Source: Eudorina sp. 2006-703-Eu-15
Lineage: Eukaryota > Chlorophyta > Chlorophyceae > Chlamydomonadales > Volvocaceae
Reading direction: 5' to 3'
DNA length: 64,000 bases
NCBI GenBank assembly: GCA_003117195.1
Contig: BDSI01000001.1
Span: forward strand, 2,518,164-2,582,163
Made by a program: the position numbers and the translations under genes. The first letter of the stretch is position 1, and each line of letters begins with the position of its first letter. The notes below the pieces were generated by a model. That model worked only from the letters and a program-made list of their open reading frames with translations, did no database searches and was not told the origin of the DNA. Positions 12,151 to 22,305 of the stretch are shown one piece after another.

Positions 12151-12530
12151 GCTGCGTCCCCATTGCCCCTACCGGCCCCGCAACCCCTACCACCCCTACC
12201 ACCCCTACCACCCGTATTGCCCTTCTCACCCCTACTGCGTACCGCCCCTACGGCCCCCGCCTACCACTCCTACCGCCCCAACCAACCCTAAGGCCCCTAC
12301 CACCCACCACCACTGCCACCCCGCCATACCGGCCCTACGACCCCTTGCTTAGCCCCCTACGACCCCTACCTACCGCTCCTAAGTACGGCCCATACCACCC
12401 CAACCGCCCCTAAGGCCCCTATCACCCCCCCCGGCCACCCCCATCACCCTGACATCCCTAATGCCCGGAATGGCACTGCATAGTCCCCTAAGGACATCAA
12501 GACACCTGCCGACCCTACGGCCCTTGCCAT
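12150..12530 (+). repeat. Degenerate C-rich minisatellite (CCCCTACCA-like)
   Basis: About 380 bp are built from variants of CCCCTACCACC. No stable frame is seen. The following stretch to about 12700 has GGTTATGGGTTA-like motifs on the same strand. There is no gene from 12531 to 13867; the interval is AT-richer and featureless. Confidence 0.75.
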
Positions 12531-13867
12531 TTCTTACTGTTTCTTACTCCCGACCACCTCCGCTGGCGCGATCAGCTGAGCTGAAGTTTTTGCGACGCGG
12601 CTGTATTTTTCATCGTTCAAGTAATTAGGGTTATTTGTCATTGAGGTGTTATGGGTTGTGGGTTACTGGGTTATGCAGGGTTATGGGTTACTGCAGTAAA
12701 GTCCTGGAGCATGCACGTCACTTTGCCAGTATTCATTAGGGACGACACTGTTCACCGCATACTGATATATTTTTAGGCATATATTGAGCGAGCACACTGA
12801 CGACCGGTTGGCCGGTTAATCTACAGTAGGGTTCATGCACTGACCAAACCCACCTGAAACCTACACGGCCGCGACAACCCCTTTTGCTGAACTTTTCTTT
12901 GCTTATTAAACTACGACTGGAGAAGGTTGCGTTTGATATATGTAACATGGACGCTTCGTATATCTAGTTGAGTTATGGTTCAGCCGGGCAGATCCACACG
13001 CTTCTTTGTACATTATCAGGCACTTGTACATAGTTACAATGTCACAGTATTTAACTGGAGCCAGAGCAGGCAAGCGGATAATCAGCGGTCGCGGGAGCCA
13101 GAGCGTGCGTGGGCAACGTGGCGACAACGTGGCGCTGGCCAACTGGAACACCTGATGGCACGGGGGTACATCCGTGCCTCAGCGCATGATGTAGCCCGCG
13201 CCGCGAGACGCGTCAGGACGTATCGACGGGAGGGGGGTTGAGGGGGGGGAGTGACGCGCGGCGCGCGGGGACACGAGACAACGCGCCTACCTACTTGGCG
13301 CCGCGCCGAAGCACCGGTGTCTGTCGACACCTCCTGGCAAGTGGGCACAGGGCTAGCTCAGCCGCAGGTGTTCCAGATCTGCGGCGGCTGGATGAAAGGC
13401 CGCCCGTCGAGAGCCACTTCAGTTGGCGGTGCTACGTGCTAAACAGCCTACGTGTCAGGGACGCCGTTTCGATATGGATTCATTGTCCTGCTCAGGTCGT
13501 TTCCGCCGCTGCACTATCCCTCAGATGCTCCATGGTTGCGCGTGTCGCAAGATGCCGAGCACTAACGGAGGTGTGCGGCTGCGAGAACGCGCGGCCATCG
13601 AGCATGAGGCCATATTGTCCCTCGCACCAGACAGCCGGCGTCGAGCACGTCGGGGTACGGCATTACGCCACTGCGGTAGATTGTGTTTGTCTGGGAGATT
13701 GCCGCAATGCCGAAGCATACACCTTTTCACCGCGTTTCGGAATGTACGGATGCGCGCCTACGTCTCAGTGATGCCACACCGGTGAAGAAACATGCACTTA
13801 TATTCCTCTGGCAATACGTCGTCGTTCTGTATCGAGGATTTGCCTTTGTGATAGAGCGTGCGCAGCG

Positions 13868-14218
13868 ATGTCGGCTTCCAAACTGAACCAGACGGTAGCC
13901 TGCAGGTGCCGCAAGGTAATGCTACCCCTGTTCCTGGAGCGTGTAACTCGACCGTCATACCTAAGAGTGGTGCATATCCACTTCTCTGTCCTGGCACAGT
14001 CGGCGCTGTGGCCGGCGTCCATGAAGGTCGCCCGGCGCTACCGCCGGCGCCGTCACCGGCTGATTCCCATGGACCGGAATCAGGTATGTCTCTTGTTCTT
14101 TTGTCGTGTATCAGCTGCTGATAATAATGACATCGGTGGCTCGTTTGTTGTTGTTCCGACACGTTGCATCCACAGGCGAAGTTCAGTATATCGAGGAGTT
14201 TCACACACTTCCATTTCG
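13868..14218 (+). CDS. Possible 5' exons of gene A (unknown)
   Basis: Three short stretches are bounded by splice-like sites: 13868-13915 (ATG, MSASKLNQTVACRCRK, donor GTAATG), 14000-14083 (acceptor CACAG, very basic RRYRRRRHR, donor GTATGT) and 14176-14218 (acceptor CACAG, donor GTAAGT). The first two join in phase 0. The third ends in phase 1 and does not fit the frame of the next open exon, so the chain is uncertain. The arginine-rich segment could be a nuclear localisation or nucleic-acid-binding patch. Confidence 0.3.
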
Positions 14219-14435
14219 GTAAGTGCTTCTACCCTTCGTCCGAGTCAAAAGTTGTATGTGAAGGAATGAACGAAGGTTACAACGTTTTGACGACTTCGGT
14301 ATCTTGGTTAGTGACTCTGGTACCTTGGTACCGACCCGTGGGTCATCCTCTCGGCTGTTGTCGTGTTCTCCCCTGGCAACCAATAACACATTGTGCAATA
14401 CCCCTTCATCCCTACCCCGCAGGCCAGAAGTCGTA

Positions 14436-16130
14436 ATGCTGTCGACTGTCCAGGCCGACGGCACGCCAAGAGCGAGCCCGAAGGCACAACCCCATCTCCC
14501 GGGTGTGATGGAGACCTTCGCGCTCCGCGGTCCACCCGCGCCCGCGCCAGGGAGCGACGCGGCTACGCAGCTGGCAAGCGCCCGTCGGGAGGCCAGGGCC
14601 GCCGCGGCGAAGGTTGCGCGTCTGGTCGCGAAGTTCCCGAAGGTCATGACCGAGAGCGCCTCCCAGGCCGCCTTCCAGGCCACCATCACCGTCGGCAGGG
14701 CGGAGTCCGGTGATGTACCCGCTGCGCGAGAGATTTTGCGCCTCACCGAGGTATGCCGTTAGAAGCGGTTTGATGTGTTTGTATGCATGCATACGTGGAT
14801 GAATGAAGGTTACAGTGGACCCCGTGAAAGGGATCATCGGTGCCTCACAGGGGAATGTGTCTGTGATGTGGATTGTCCGGTTCCCGATTTCTTTTACGTC
14901 CCCCGTTTCCCCGTTTTTCCCGCTTGGCAAACCAGTGTGTCAATCCAGATTGCGGCAGGCCACATGCGCGCAACGACCTGCGAGTGGTGGTGTACAGCAG
15001 TGGCTTCTATGGTGTGCAGTGTCAGGTGGGTGCTCAACTATAGGTAGCGTCTTTGTTGAACGGTCTTGACTCGTGTTGTCTTATTTGTGTACAAGACTTG
15101 TAAATGTCTCTGGGGTATCATGCATGTACAAACGGCCTTGTGAATGTTTCATGTCGGGTGCTTTCATGCAGAACGGTCGCTGCAAGTTCAGGTGCACCAT
15201 CCGCGCCGTGATCAAGTGGGTGGAGGAAGTCGTGCGGCACGTGATCGAGTACTGCCCAACGGACATCGCCGCCGACCAGCTGGCGATGCTCAGGGGAATC
15301 TTCCCCGTCGCAGAGTGCACGCACAGCCGTGGCCGGGGACGCGGTGGTCCCGGTTCGGGACACGTGAGTCCCGCGGCAGGTGCCGTGTCGCGGTCGTCCA
15401 GTCGCAAGCGTCCTTCACCAGCCGGTTCGGATGCCGAGGACGCCGTCAACGCCAACGGCCGTCAACGCCAGCAGCCGGCCCCATCTCAACTGCCACAACT
15501 CTCTGCCACTGCTGTGCCTGGGGGTGGCCTGGCGCTGCGTGCAGCCAATCTTTCACCACGGGCACGCCGTGGTATTGTCACGACAGCCCAGCAGGGCAGT
15601 GGCAGCGGCGGCGGCGGTGGTAGCGGTGGCGGCGGCGGCGGCGGCGGCGGCAGTGGTGGTGGCGGCGGCGGTAGCGGCAGCAGCGGTGGCGGCGGCAGCG
15701 GTGGTGGCGGCGGCGGTGGCGGTGGCCGCGGTGGCGGCGGCAGCGGTGGCGGCGGGAGCGACAGTGGTGGCGGCGGCGGCAGCGGCAGCGGTGGTCCCGC
15801 CGCGGACCCACAGGGCGCAGGGCTCTACGTCGCGGCTCTTCTGGCTGCCGCTGGCGGCCGCGCGGTGCCTGCAGCCCAGGTCGGTGCCGCTGTCGCCCAG
15901 CAGGGCGGCGTCGGCCTCAGCGGCGGCGTTAACACCACTGCTGCGGGCCCGTTGGGCGCAGACTTGTACATTGCGGCCCTCCTGGCGGCAGCTGGTGCCC
16001 GTGTTGTGCCTGGAGCCCAGGCCGGTGTCCCGTCCGCTGTGGCTGCAGCCGCCCAGCAGGGCAGCGGTGGTGCCGTGGGCCCGTCCGATCCGATTCCCCG
16101 CCCCGCGGCCCTCCTGGCGGCAGCTGGTGT
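14436..16130 (+). CDS. Gene A core: helical segments, basic patch, poly-Gly tract and Ala-rich repeats (unknown family)
   Basis: ATG 14436 opens an exon to 14750 (donor GTATGC) that joins in phase 0 to an exon starting at 15172 after CATGCAG. The first part is predicted helical (ARREARAAAAKVARLVAKF, then WVEEVVRHVIEYC). A basic patch SSSRKRPSP follows, then about 66 residues of Gly/Ser (15599-15797), then two related units around LYVAALLAAAG (15814-15912) and LYIAALLAAAG (15949-16065) with a third fragment near 16100. The open frame runs on to 16359, but past about 16112 it enters an inverted copy of the preceding sequence and stops looking like protein. An alternative start upstream via 13868 is possible. 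No family recognised. Confidence 0.5.
14800..14843 (+). repeat. Dispersed GTTACAG(T/C)GGACCCC repeat
   Basis: GAATGAAGGTTACAGTGGACC then CCGTGAAAGGGATCATCGG. It shares the order AATGAA, GTTACAG, GGACCCC, AAGGGATCA with the copies at 30444, 30744 and 59121. Confidence 0.8.
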
Positions 16131-16580
16131 CGTTACTAAAACCGAAAGGACATCCATGCGCCGGAAGTCACAAGGGGGGCCGCGGGGCGGGGAATCGGAT
16201 CGGACGGGCCCACAGCACCACCGCTGCCCTGCTGGGCGGCTGCGGCCGCGGTGGACGGGACACCGGCGTGGGCCCCAGGCACAACACGGGCACCAGCTGC
16301 CGCCAGGAGGGCCGCAATGTACAAGTCTGCGCCCAACGGGCCCGCAGCAGTGGTGTTAACGCCGCCGCTGAGGCCGACGCCGCCCTGCTGGGTGACAGCG
16401 GCACCGACCTGGGCTGCAGGCACCGCACGGCCGCCAGCGGCAGCCAGAAGAGCCGCGACGTAGAGCCCTGCGCCCTGTGGGCCCGCGGCGGGACCACCGC
16501 TGCCGCTGCCGCCGTCGCCACCACTGTCGCTCCCGCCGCCACCGCTGCCGCCGCCACCGCCGCCGCCACCGCGGGGTTGG
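15720..16580 (+). repeat. Large inverted repeat, arms about 390 bp, inside gene A
   Basis: Plus strand 15720-16111 and minus strand 16580-16183 encode almost the same protein: Gly tract, LYVAALLAAAG unit, GGVNTTAAGPLGADLYIAAL, then GPSDPIPRPAA. The arms flank a spacer of about 70 bp. Differences are few (for example ADPQGAG versus AGPQGAG), so the arms are either young or homogenised. Confidence 0.88.
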
Positions 16581-16765
16581 CGCATCGTCGCCTGCTTGAC
16601 CACTTCGGACAGCGCCGGCTCGAGCATGTCGCCCAGCGCCCAGCGTTACCAGCTTGGGTGCGATGAAGCTGGTAACGCTGTGGGCGCGATGAAGCTGGTA
16701 ACGCTGGGCGATATGCTCGAGCCGGCGCTGCCCGAAGTGGTGAAGCAGGTGAGGATGCGGCAACC
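16575..16765 (+). repeat. Second, smaller inverted repeat next to the large one
   Basis: MLEPALSEVVKQATMRQP on the minus strand (16627-16575) is mirrored by MLEPALPEVVKQVRMRQP on the plus strand (about 16714-16767). Between the arms the block AAGCTGGTAACGCTG occurs twice on +, with its complement CAGCGTTACCAGCTT also present. The plus copy reads on into a splice donor at 16818. Confidence 0.82.
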
Positions 16766-18400
16766 CACTCTCATGGGTGATATCCGTGCCGCCGTCACGG
16801 TGCCTCTGTTGTACAAGGTATGCAATCTGCATGCGCGGCGAGGGCCACAGCTGAAAGGTTTTCGGCATATCTACGAGGGTTCCTTCCCTTCAAGCTTCCT
16901 AGCGCTGCACAGGACACGAGGCCGATCTATGATACCCATCGTAACTCCGAATGGAGGGTCTTAATTTGTAAGGGCTGGTAAGGATCGCCTTCCCGGAGGA
17001 TGTCCACCTTCAGGTGGGGAAGGCGCGTGAAGCAAGTGTGCCTCGTGTGCTACACTCCGTTACTGTCGGGGTTCGACCCCGGGACCTTAACCTCCTTGCC
17101 ATTCGCACCGCTGTTACACGAGGCTGAAAAGCGCACTTAATTCCCACGCGTTTGAATTTCACTTACAATGGCACACTGGTCTGACATTACCTGCTTTGAC
17201 ACATACAGGACCTGGGCTTCCTGACCGCCGTGGAGATGACGCTTGCACACGAGGATGGGGACTGGGGAGCAGGTGCACCTCGCTCGTTAGCTGGCCAATA
17301 CCCCATCGATGTTGGCATGCATGCTGGGTATTGGCCAATACCCCATGTTGCCATGGGCAAGCCTTTAACTTTGAACAACTGGCCACGGTGGCTTGATCCG
17401 CAGGACGATCGTGAAGGAGCTGCGGGCCGGGTGCTGCGGGCTGGGCCAGGACAAGGCTGCTGCAGAACAAGTATGCGATATGCTGGTCGTGCTGAGGTGG
17501 CGGAAGGACGGTACGGCGCCAGCGGGCCTTGCGACCGAGATGTTTGTGCTGCGTGCTCAAGTACATGGATGGCAACCTCAAGCCCCGCCTACCTGGAGCT
17601 GCTCGCGGGGGCCCTGCCTATTTGTTCGCTGCGCCACTGCCGTGCTGGACAGGCGACACACTGGTGAGCTGCAGGTGGACACGGATGTGAGGTGGACAAG
17701 GTCGGCTCTACGCTCCGGCTCAACCTTGGGGAAACCAAGTACAACCCCACGGGTTAGCACTTGGCAGCACAGGTGGGTCATCAGTATCTTGAGGGGGAGA
17801 TCATTCCACCTCTGTTGCCCCTGTATGTTGTCAGTCGGCTGTCAGACAGTGGTTCGCTCCATGGGCCCAGTTCGGGCCGAGGGGGAGTGTAGACCCACCC
17901 ATGGCTGGGTTGCATGTGTGGTTGCACTGGCAATCGTACCCCATACTACTGATGGTGCCAGGCAGCTCTGGTGCATTAGTGTGTAACATCACGCTGTGCC
18001 AAATGCGCTTGTTGGCTTGTGTGCGCATATGCCTGCGCATGTAATTTACGTCCGCGATGTGTGAGTCTATGTAGCACGGGCGACCACGCAGCAGCTGGCC
18101 CGGTGGGAGGACTGGCCCCGGCTGGAGCTGGACGGGATGGAGCTGAGCGGAGGGGCTGACCGGGTGAAGGGCCTGACGAGTGCCACATTAGTGCTCAGCG
18201 GGCCAGCACGCTGGAGTGCAGCCGGAACTGAAGACGCGCGGGTAGCATAGTAAATGTAACATTCATTCATTCAAATACGGTAGCTGCTGCAAGTAATGTG
18301 AATGTCATGCAGGGGTTGTGCTGCACACTGAGGAGAGGGTTTGGCTGACTGTTGACGGGAAGGTCTGGAGCATTATTGAACGCCTGGAGAAACTGCACAC
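16699..18400 (+). CDS. Gene A 3' exons (tentative, unknown)
   Basis: A series of coding-like pieces with splice-like borders: about 16699-16817 (GDMLEPALPEVVKQ..VPLLYK, donor GTATGC), 17209-17272 (DLGFLTAVEMTLAHEDGDWG), about 17404-17558 (TIVKELRAGCCGLG..LRWRKDG), about 17698-17752 (VDKVGSTLRLNLGETKYNP), about 17776-17870 (HQYLEGEIIPPLLPLYVV), about 18068-18249 (LARWEDWPRLELDGMEL) and 18314-18400 (GVVLHTEERVWLTVDGKVW). The first join is phase 0, but the 17272/17404 join does not keep frame, so some borders are wrong or the gene is damaged. The last piece runs directly into repeat copy 2. No domain recognised. Confidence 0.4.
17289..17330 (+). repeat. Short hairpin, GGCCAATACCC arms
   Basis: GGCCAATACCC and GGGTATTGGCC flank about 20 nt containing GCATGCATGC. 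The motif CCAATACCCCAT recurs immediately after. It lies in a putative intron of gene A. Confidence 0.75.
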
Positions 18401-20180
18401 TGTAGTGGTGGCCTATTCAGGTTGTTTTATTGATATAGCGACTCAACAAGCTGGCACGACTTGCATAGAGCCCATTGCAGTGTTCGTGACCGTGCAGACA
18501 AAGGTGTACGTGTGCGGAAGCCCTCATGGAGGAACCCGCCATCAGAGGGTAGGCCAAGTACCTGACCTGGTGGCGGGCAGGACTTTCATCGCTATTACCA
18601 CGATTGCTATGTCGATGTCCAAGGGGCACAAATGTCCTGGATGCTCTTCTGGCCCGGATGGATGATGCATGGGAACCGTGTCGGGGCGGACACCTTGAGC
18701 CATCGCTCCGGGGCTTCTCGGGTATGGATTTGACGTCGTGTGTGTGCATCAACAATGGGATGGATGCGCCTTTTGGTGCTGCTGATGGCGCTGCCCGTTA
18801 TCAGTGCGTGCATATGCCTTTGGGGGCATGTGCATGCACGCGCTGTTGCGGTTTCATGCATGTGCCTGGCCTCTCGAGATCTACCTACAGGGCGTGTGCA
18901 GGTGGAGTCCTGAGGACACGGGCCCGCCGTTTTTGTCGTGTGTTTAGAATTGCAACCCGCCCGCCCGCCCGATCCCAGGTGGCAATATACTTACCATAGA
19001 ACCTGCGAGGAAAAACTTACCATATGCAGGCGTGCGGACAAGGCAGCCGCGCCACCACCGCAAGGCAAATCATACCGCAAATACTAAATACGGAGACGCA
19101 CGACGCACGCAAACGGATTGGTTACCGACCTGTAAAATGTATGACGAATGTATGGTGACAGCCCCCACGGAAGCAGCGTCGGTCGTCCATCATGCGGGAA
19201 CGCGGAAGGAAGCAAGTTGTGAGGCAAAGTGGAAGGGAGCAAGACAAAATACAGTAACTAGACAAGGTGAAAGCAAACAGGATGAAAGCAAACAGGTTAC
19301 TATGGTGGTGGCGCGGCTACGGGTGAGAAGCGCGGAAGGAGGGATTTGTAGACAGGGACGCGTACGAACGCGGCATGGGTGCAGTACGGTAGTGTACGGA
19401 AGGGACGCCAGTGTACCAGCGGCCGGTGGGGTAATGACATATGTGCGGATAATGCGGGTGTGCAAGGCGCCGTTTGTTCAAGATGAGACGAATGTCGAGT
19501 TCGAGTGCACTGCTTATAGTTCCTTGCGGTCGGAAAGTGCCGTCGGCTGCCCTCGGCTGCGTTTCCGTCCGCAGCTCCGCACTGACCCGCGCCTTTGCCG
19601 CATTTCAGCATCAGCCCATCATAAAGTTTGGACAGAAGGGCCGACAGGAGGCCGAGCCCGACTGACCATCGACTCAATGTGTCCGCAGCTCTCAGCCGAA
19701 GCCCGAGTCCGCAGCCCGAAGCGGTACCCTGCTGCTGTGCGCTCAGGTGTGCTGCTGGGACAGGCCGTCTCAGCTCCCCGTTAGCAGCACAGCACACTCC
19801 CAGTCCTCAGGCACATGCCCCTGGCCACATGCCCCATGTGCTGTACTCCGACCACTCTCTTCGGTGGGTCGCCGCGTACGGCATCCCCACAGCTGGCCGC
19901 CGCGCCGCTGACGGCCGCAGCACCCGACGACGACGACCGACCGCATGCATGGCCCCTAAAAGTCCGTCAAAGACCGGCATCAACCCAGCGAGCCCGCCGT
20001 GCAGGTCATGGCATCCAACGTGACTGTTTCTTGCTTGCCATACTCGTCAACGTGCAGCAGGCACCGCAGCTCCGGAACCGTCGCGTGCGGGACCTGGGAA
20101 GTCCCAACTTCCACACCCTCCAAACCCGCTACCTCAAACCCGCTCCTTCCAAACCTTCTCCTTCCAAACCTTCTCCTTCC
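18396..20180 (+). repeat. Unidentified repeat element, copy 2, interrupted
   Basis: Matches the minus strand of 11390-12150 in three blocks: about 18396-18945, about 19462-19545 and about 20101-20180. The stretches 18946-19461 and 19546-20100 have no counterpart in copy 1 and look like insertions, or sequence lost from copy 1. The first intervening stretch contains a block also found at 31485-31552. Confidence 0.68.
18955..19028 (+). repeat. Short dispersed repeat with ATACTTACCA core, copy 1
   Basis: Contains CCCAGGTG..ATACTTACCA..AACCTGC..ACCATATG, the same ordered blocks as at 31485-31552. It sits inside the insertion in repeat copy 2. Confidence 0.65.
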
Positions 20181-20564
20181 AAAGAAATGCCTGGACTTAA
20201 GCCTACCCTTAGGAAGGCATGGAGGTACAGCTTGCGGCTGCAACTGCGAATTTTGTGGACTATCAATGCGAAGTGCCAAAAAAGAATGTAGCTTGCAATA
20301 TGTTGAAATGCACAATCATATTAATTTGCATAATATCAAAACAGGCGCAATGAAAGTGGACTGTCGTCAAGGTAGGTGTTCGTACACAACCGCAATACTA
20401 CAGAAACGCTGATTCATACTATCATATCATGGGCTATTCATTTATACCACCTAAACTGGGTACTGCCTATTGCTTACATACTACAATTATATGCTGAAAG
20501 CGTTGTCACGACATAGAACGCGGTCTCGCGTTGTCAGACTAAGTTTTACCTTACGGCCTTGCAG

Positions 20565-22273
20565 TGGCGGCGTCTATGCGATCAGCAACAAAGAAATTAA
20601 TCAAGCTTGCTTAGAGGCAATTGTTGATGCAGTTTGTCTTACATGGAGAGCAGGGTGAACGACGGTGCGAACCCCTAGTCGTCTGCTATGTATGTTCTTG
20701 CACTCGGGCCGCTGTACTTGCAGCTAGCCATGCATCGTTGAATATTTTTCGATTGACGGTCGCAGGGATCGGAGTCGCAGCGACACCAAGCAAGGGGGGC
20801 GCTCTGGGTCTAACGGTTCCGCAGACGCCGATGTCGCGGCCACGGTGGCAGCCATGCAGCAGCAGCTTGATGCACAACTGGCGCTTAGCAGGGCGCTAAC
20901 GGAGAGCCTGACCGGCATGCTGCAGAATGTACGCACGATACGGGATGAAGCGGATGGAAACAATGCCACGCACCTGACGTCCCACGGTCTAAGAGGCAAA
21001 ATTGAAGCGTCACGATGCTAGACCTGGCTCGGTGCTTGCGGTGCACTTTTGCTCGGCACGTGCACTGCCTAACCAACCGTAGGAGTTAGGACGCCACTAC
21101 TTGTCTTTGACCTTAAGAAGGCCAACTTATGCAAGCTTATCCCTCACATTTTCATGTATTTCTAGGACCGAATATCGACTTTGCTGCGAGGGTCGACCAA
21201 TTGCGCGCCAATTTCCTTTGTCCTGAACAGGCGGTGACCCTACGGCAGATGCTTGAAATCGCACTCCACAACAATCGGGTAAACTCTGTCGGTGACAGCG
21301 GCCCCACGCGGCTGACTTCCTCGTCGGCCGCGGACGATGGCTTCCAACGCGACCGGGACGACTTCCCCAAGCGGCAGCTCACCACCGGTGACACCAACAG
21401 CCTCACCCCGCACGACACGAAACGCCGCCGCGTTCTTGCGAACGACGCGGCCGACGTCATGAACGTGGCTGTGCTTGGCAGCGGCGGTGCCCTCCTCACG
21501 ACCCCACTTGCAGCACTGACGTCCCCACCAACACAGGATCAAGGCGCGGCAACACCACCGCTACCCCACCTCCCGCAGACCGGCGCACTGCGCTCCCTGC
21601 GACACCAGCAACAGCCGCCGTCCGCTAACCTGCGCGAACAGAACCCTCCGGCGGCGGCGTACGAACCCCGCCGCGCGGCGCCTGGTCCCGGCAGCGCCGC
21701 TGCCGCCGCCGCCGCCGCCGCCGCCGCCGAGGTGGCGCCAGCCGCGTCCGGAAACGGCGCCGCTGTAAGTGGCAGTGCCGGCAGCGGCGGGCCAGGCACG
21801 CCAAGATGGCGTTACGGAGCAGCGGCGGGGGCTATGAACCGCTCGGCGGAATCGCAGCATGCGTCGGCGGGGATGGCGCTTGGCTCACTGGGAGTCGCTG
21901 GTGGCTCTCTGGATCGTCGTGGCCCCGGCACCAACAGCAATGGCAGCAAACACGGCAGCAACGATGCCCAGGACAGCGGCAGTGGGGCGGCGGCCACTGC
22001 TGGGCCTGCGCCGCGACCTCGGAGTGGGGCGGCGGCGGCGGCGGCGGCGGCGGCGCCGTCGCTGGCGGCGGAAGGAGCCGTGCGATCACCGTTCGGTTTG
22101 TTGAGGGCCCAGGCTACTGCGGATGCTCTTGAGCAGCCGCTGACTGCCAATGGGATCGGGACAGGTGCCCCACAACCGCCGCAACAGCTCCAGGTGCAGC
22201 AGCAGCAACAGCAGCAACAGCAGCAACGGTCGCAGCAGCAGCAACAACAGGCCAGCATGCACGAGAGGCTGTC

Positions 22274-22305
<32 letters not shown>

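Noticed and set aside
16136..16627. Minus-strand open frame of 163 codons with the same protein as gene A
   Set aside because: It is the reverse arm of the inverted repeat, so it was recorded as a repeat rather than a separate gene.
17041..17125. tRNA-like sequence with GGGGTTCGACCCC and flanking GCCTCGTG/CACGAGGC
   Set aside because: On neither strand do the T stem, T loop (TTCxAxx) and anticodon arm fit together; it is a nested dyad, not a tRNA I can support.
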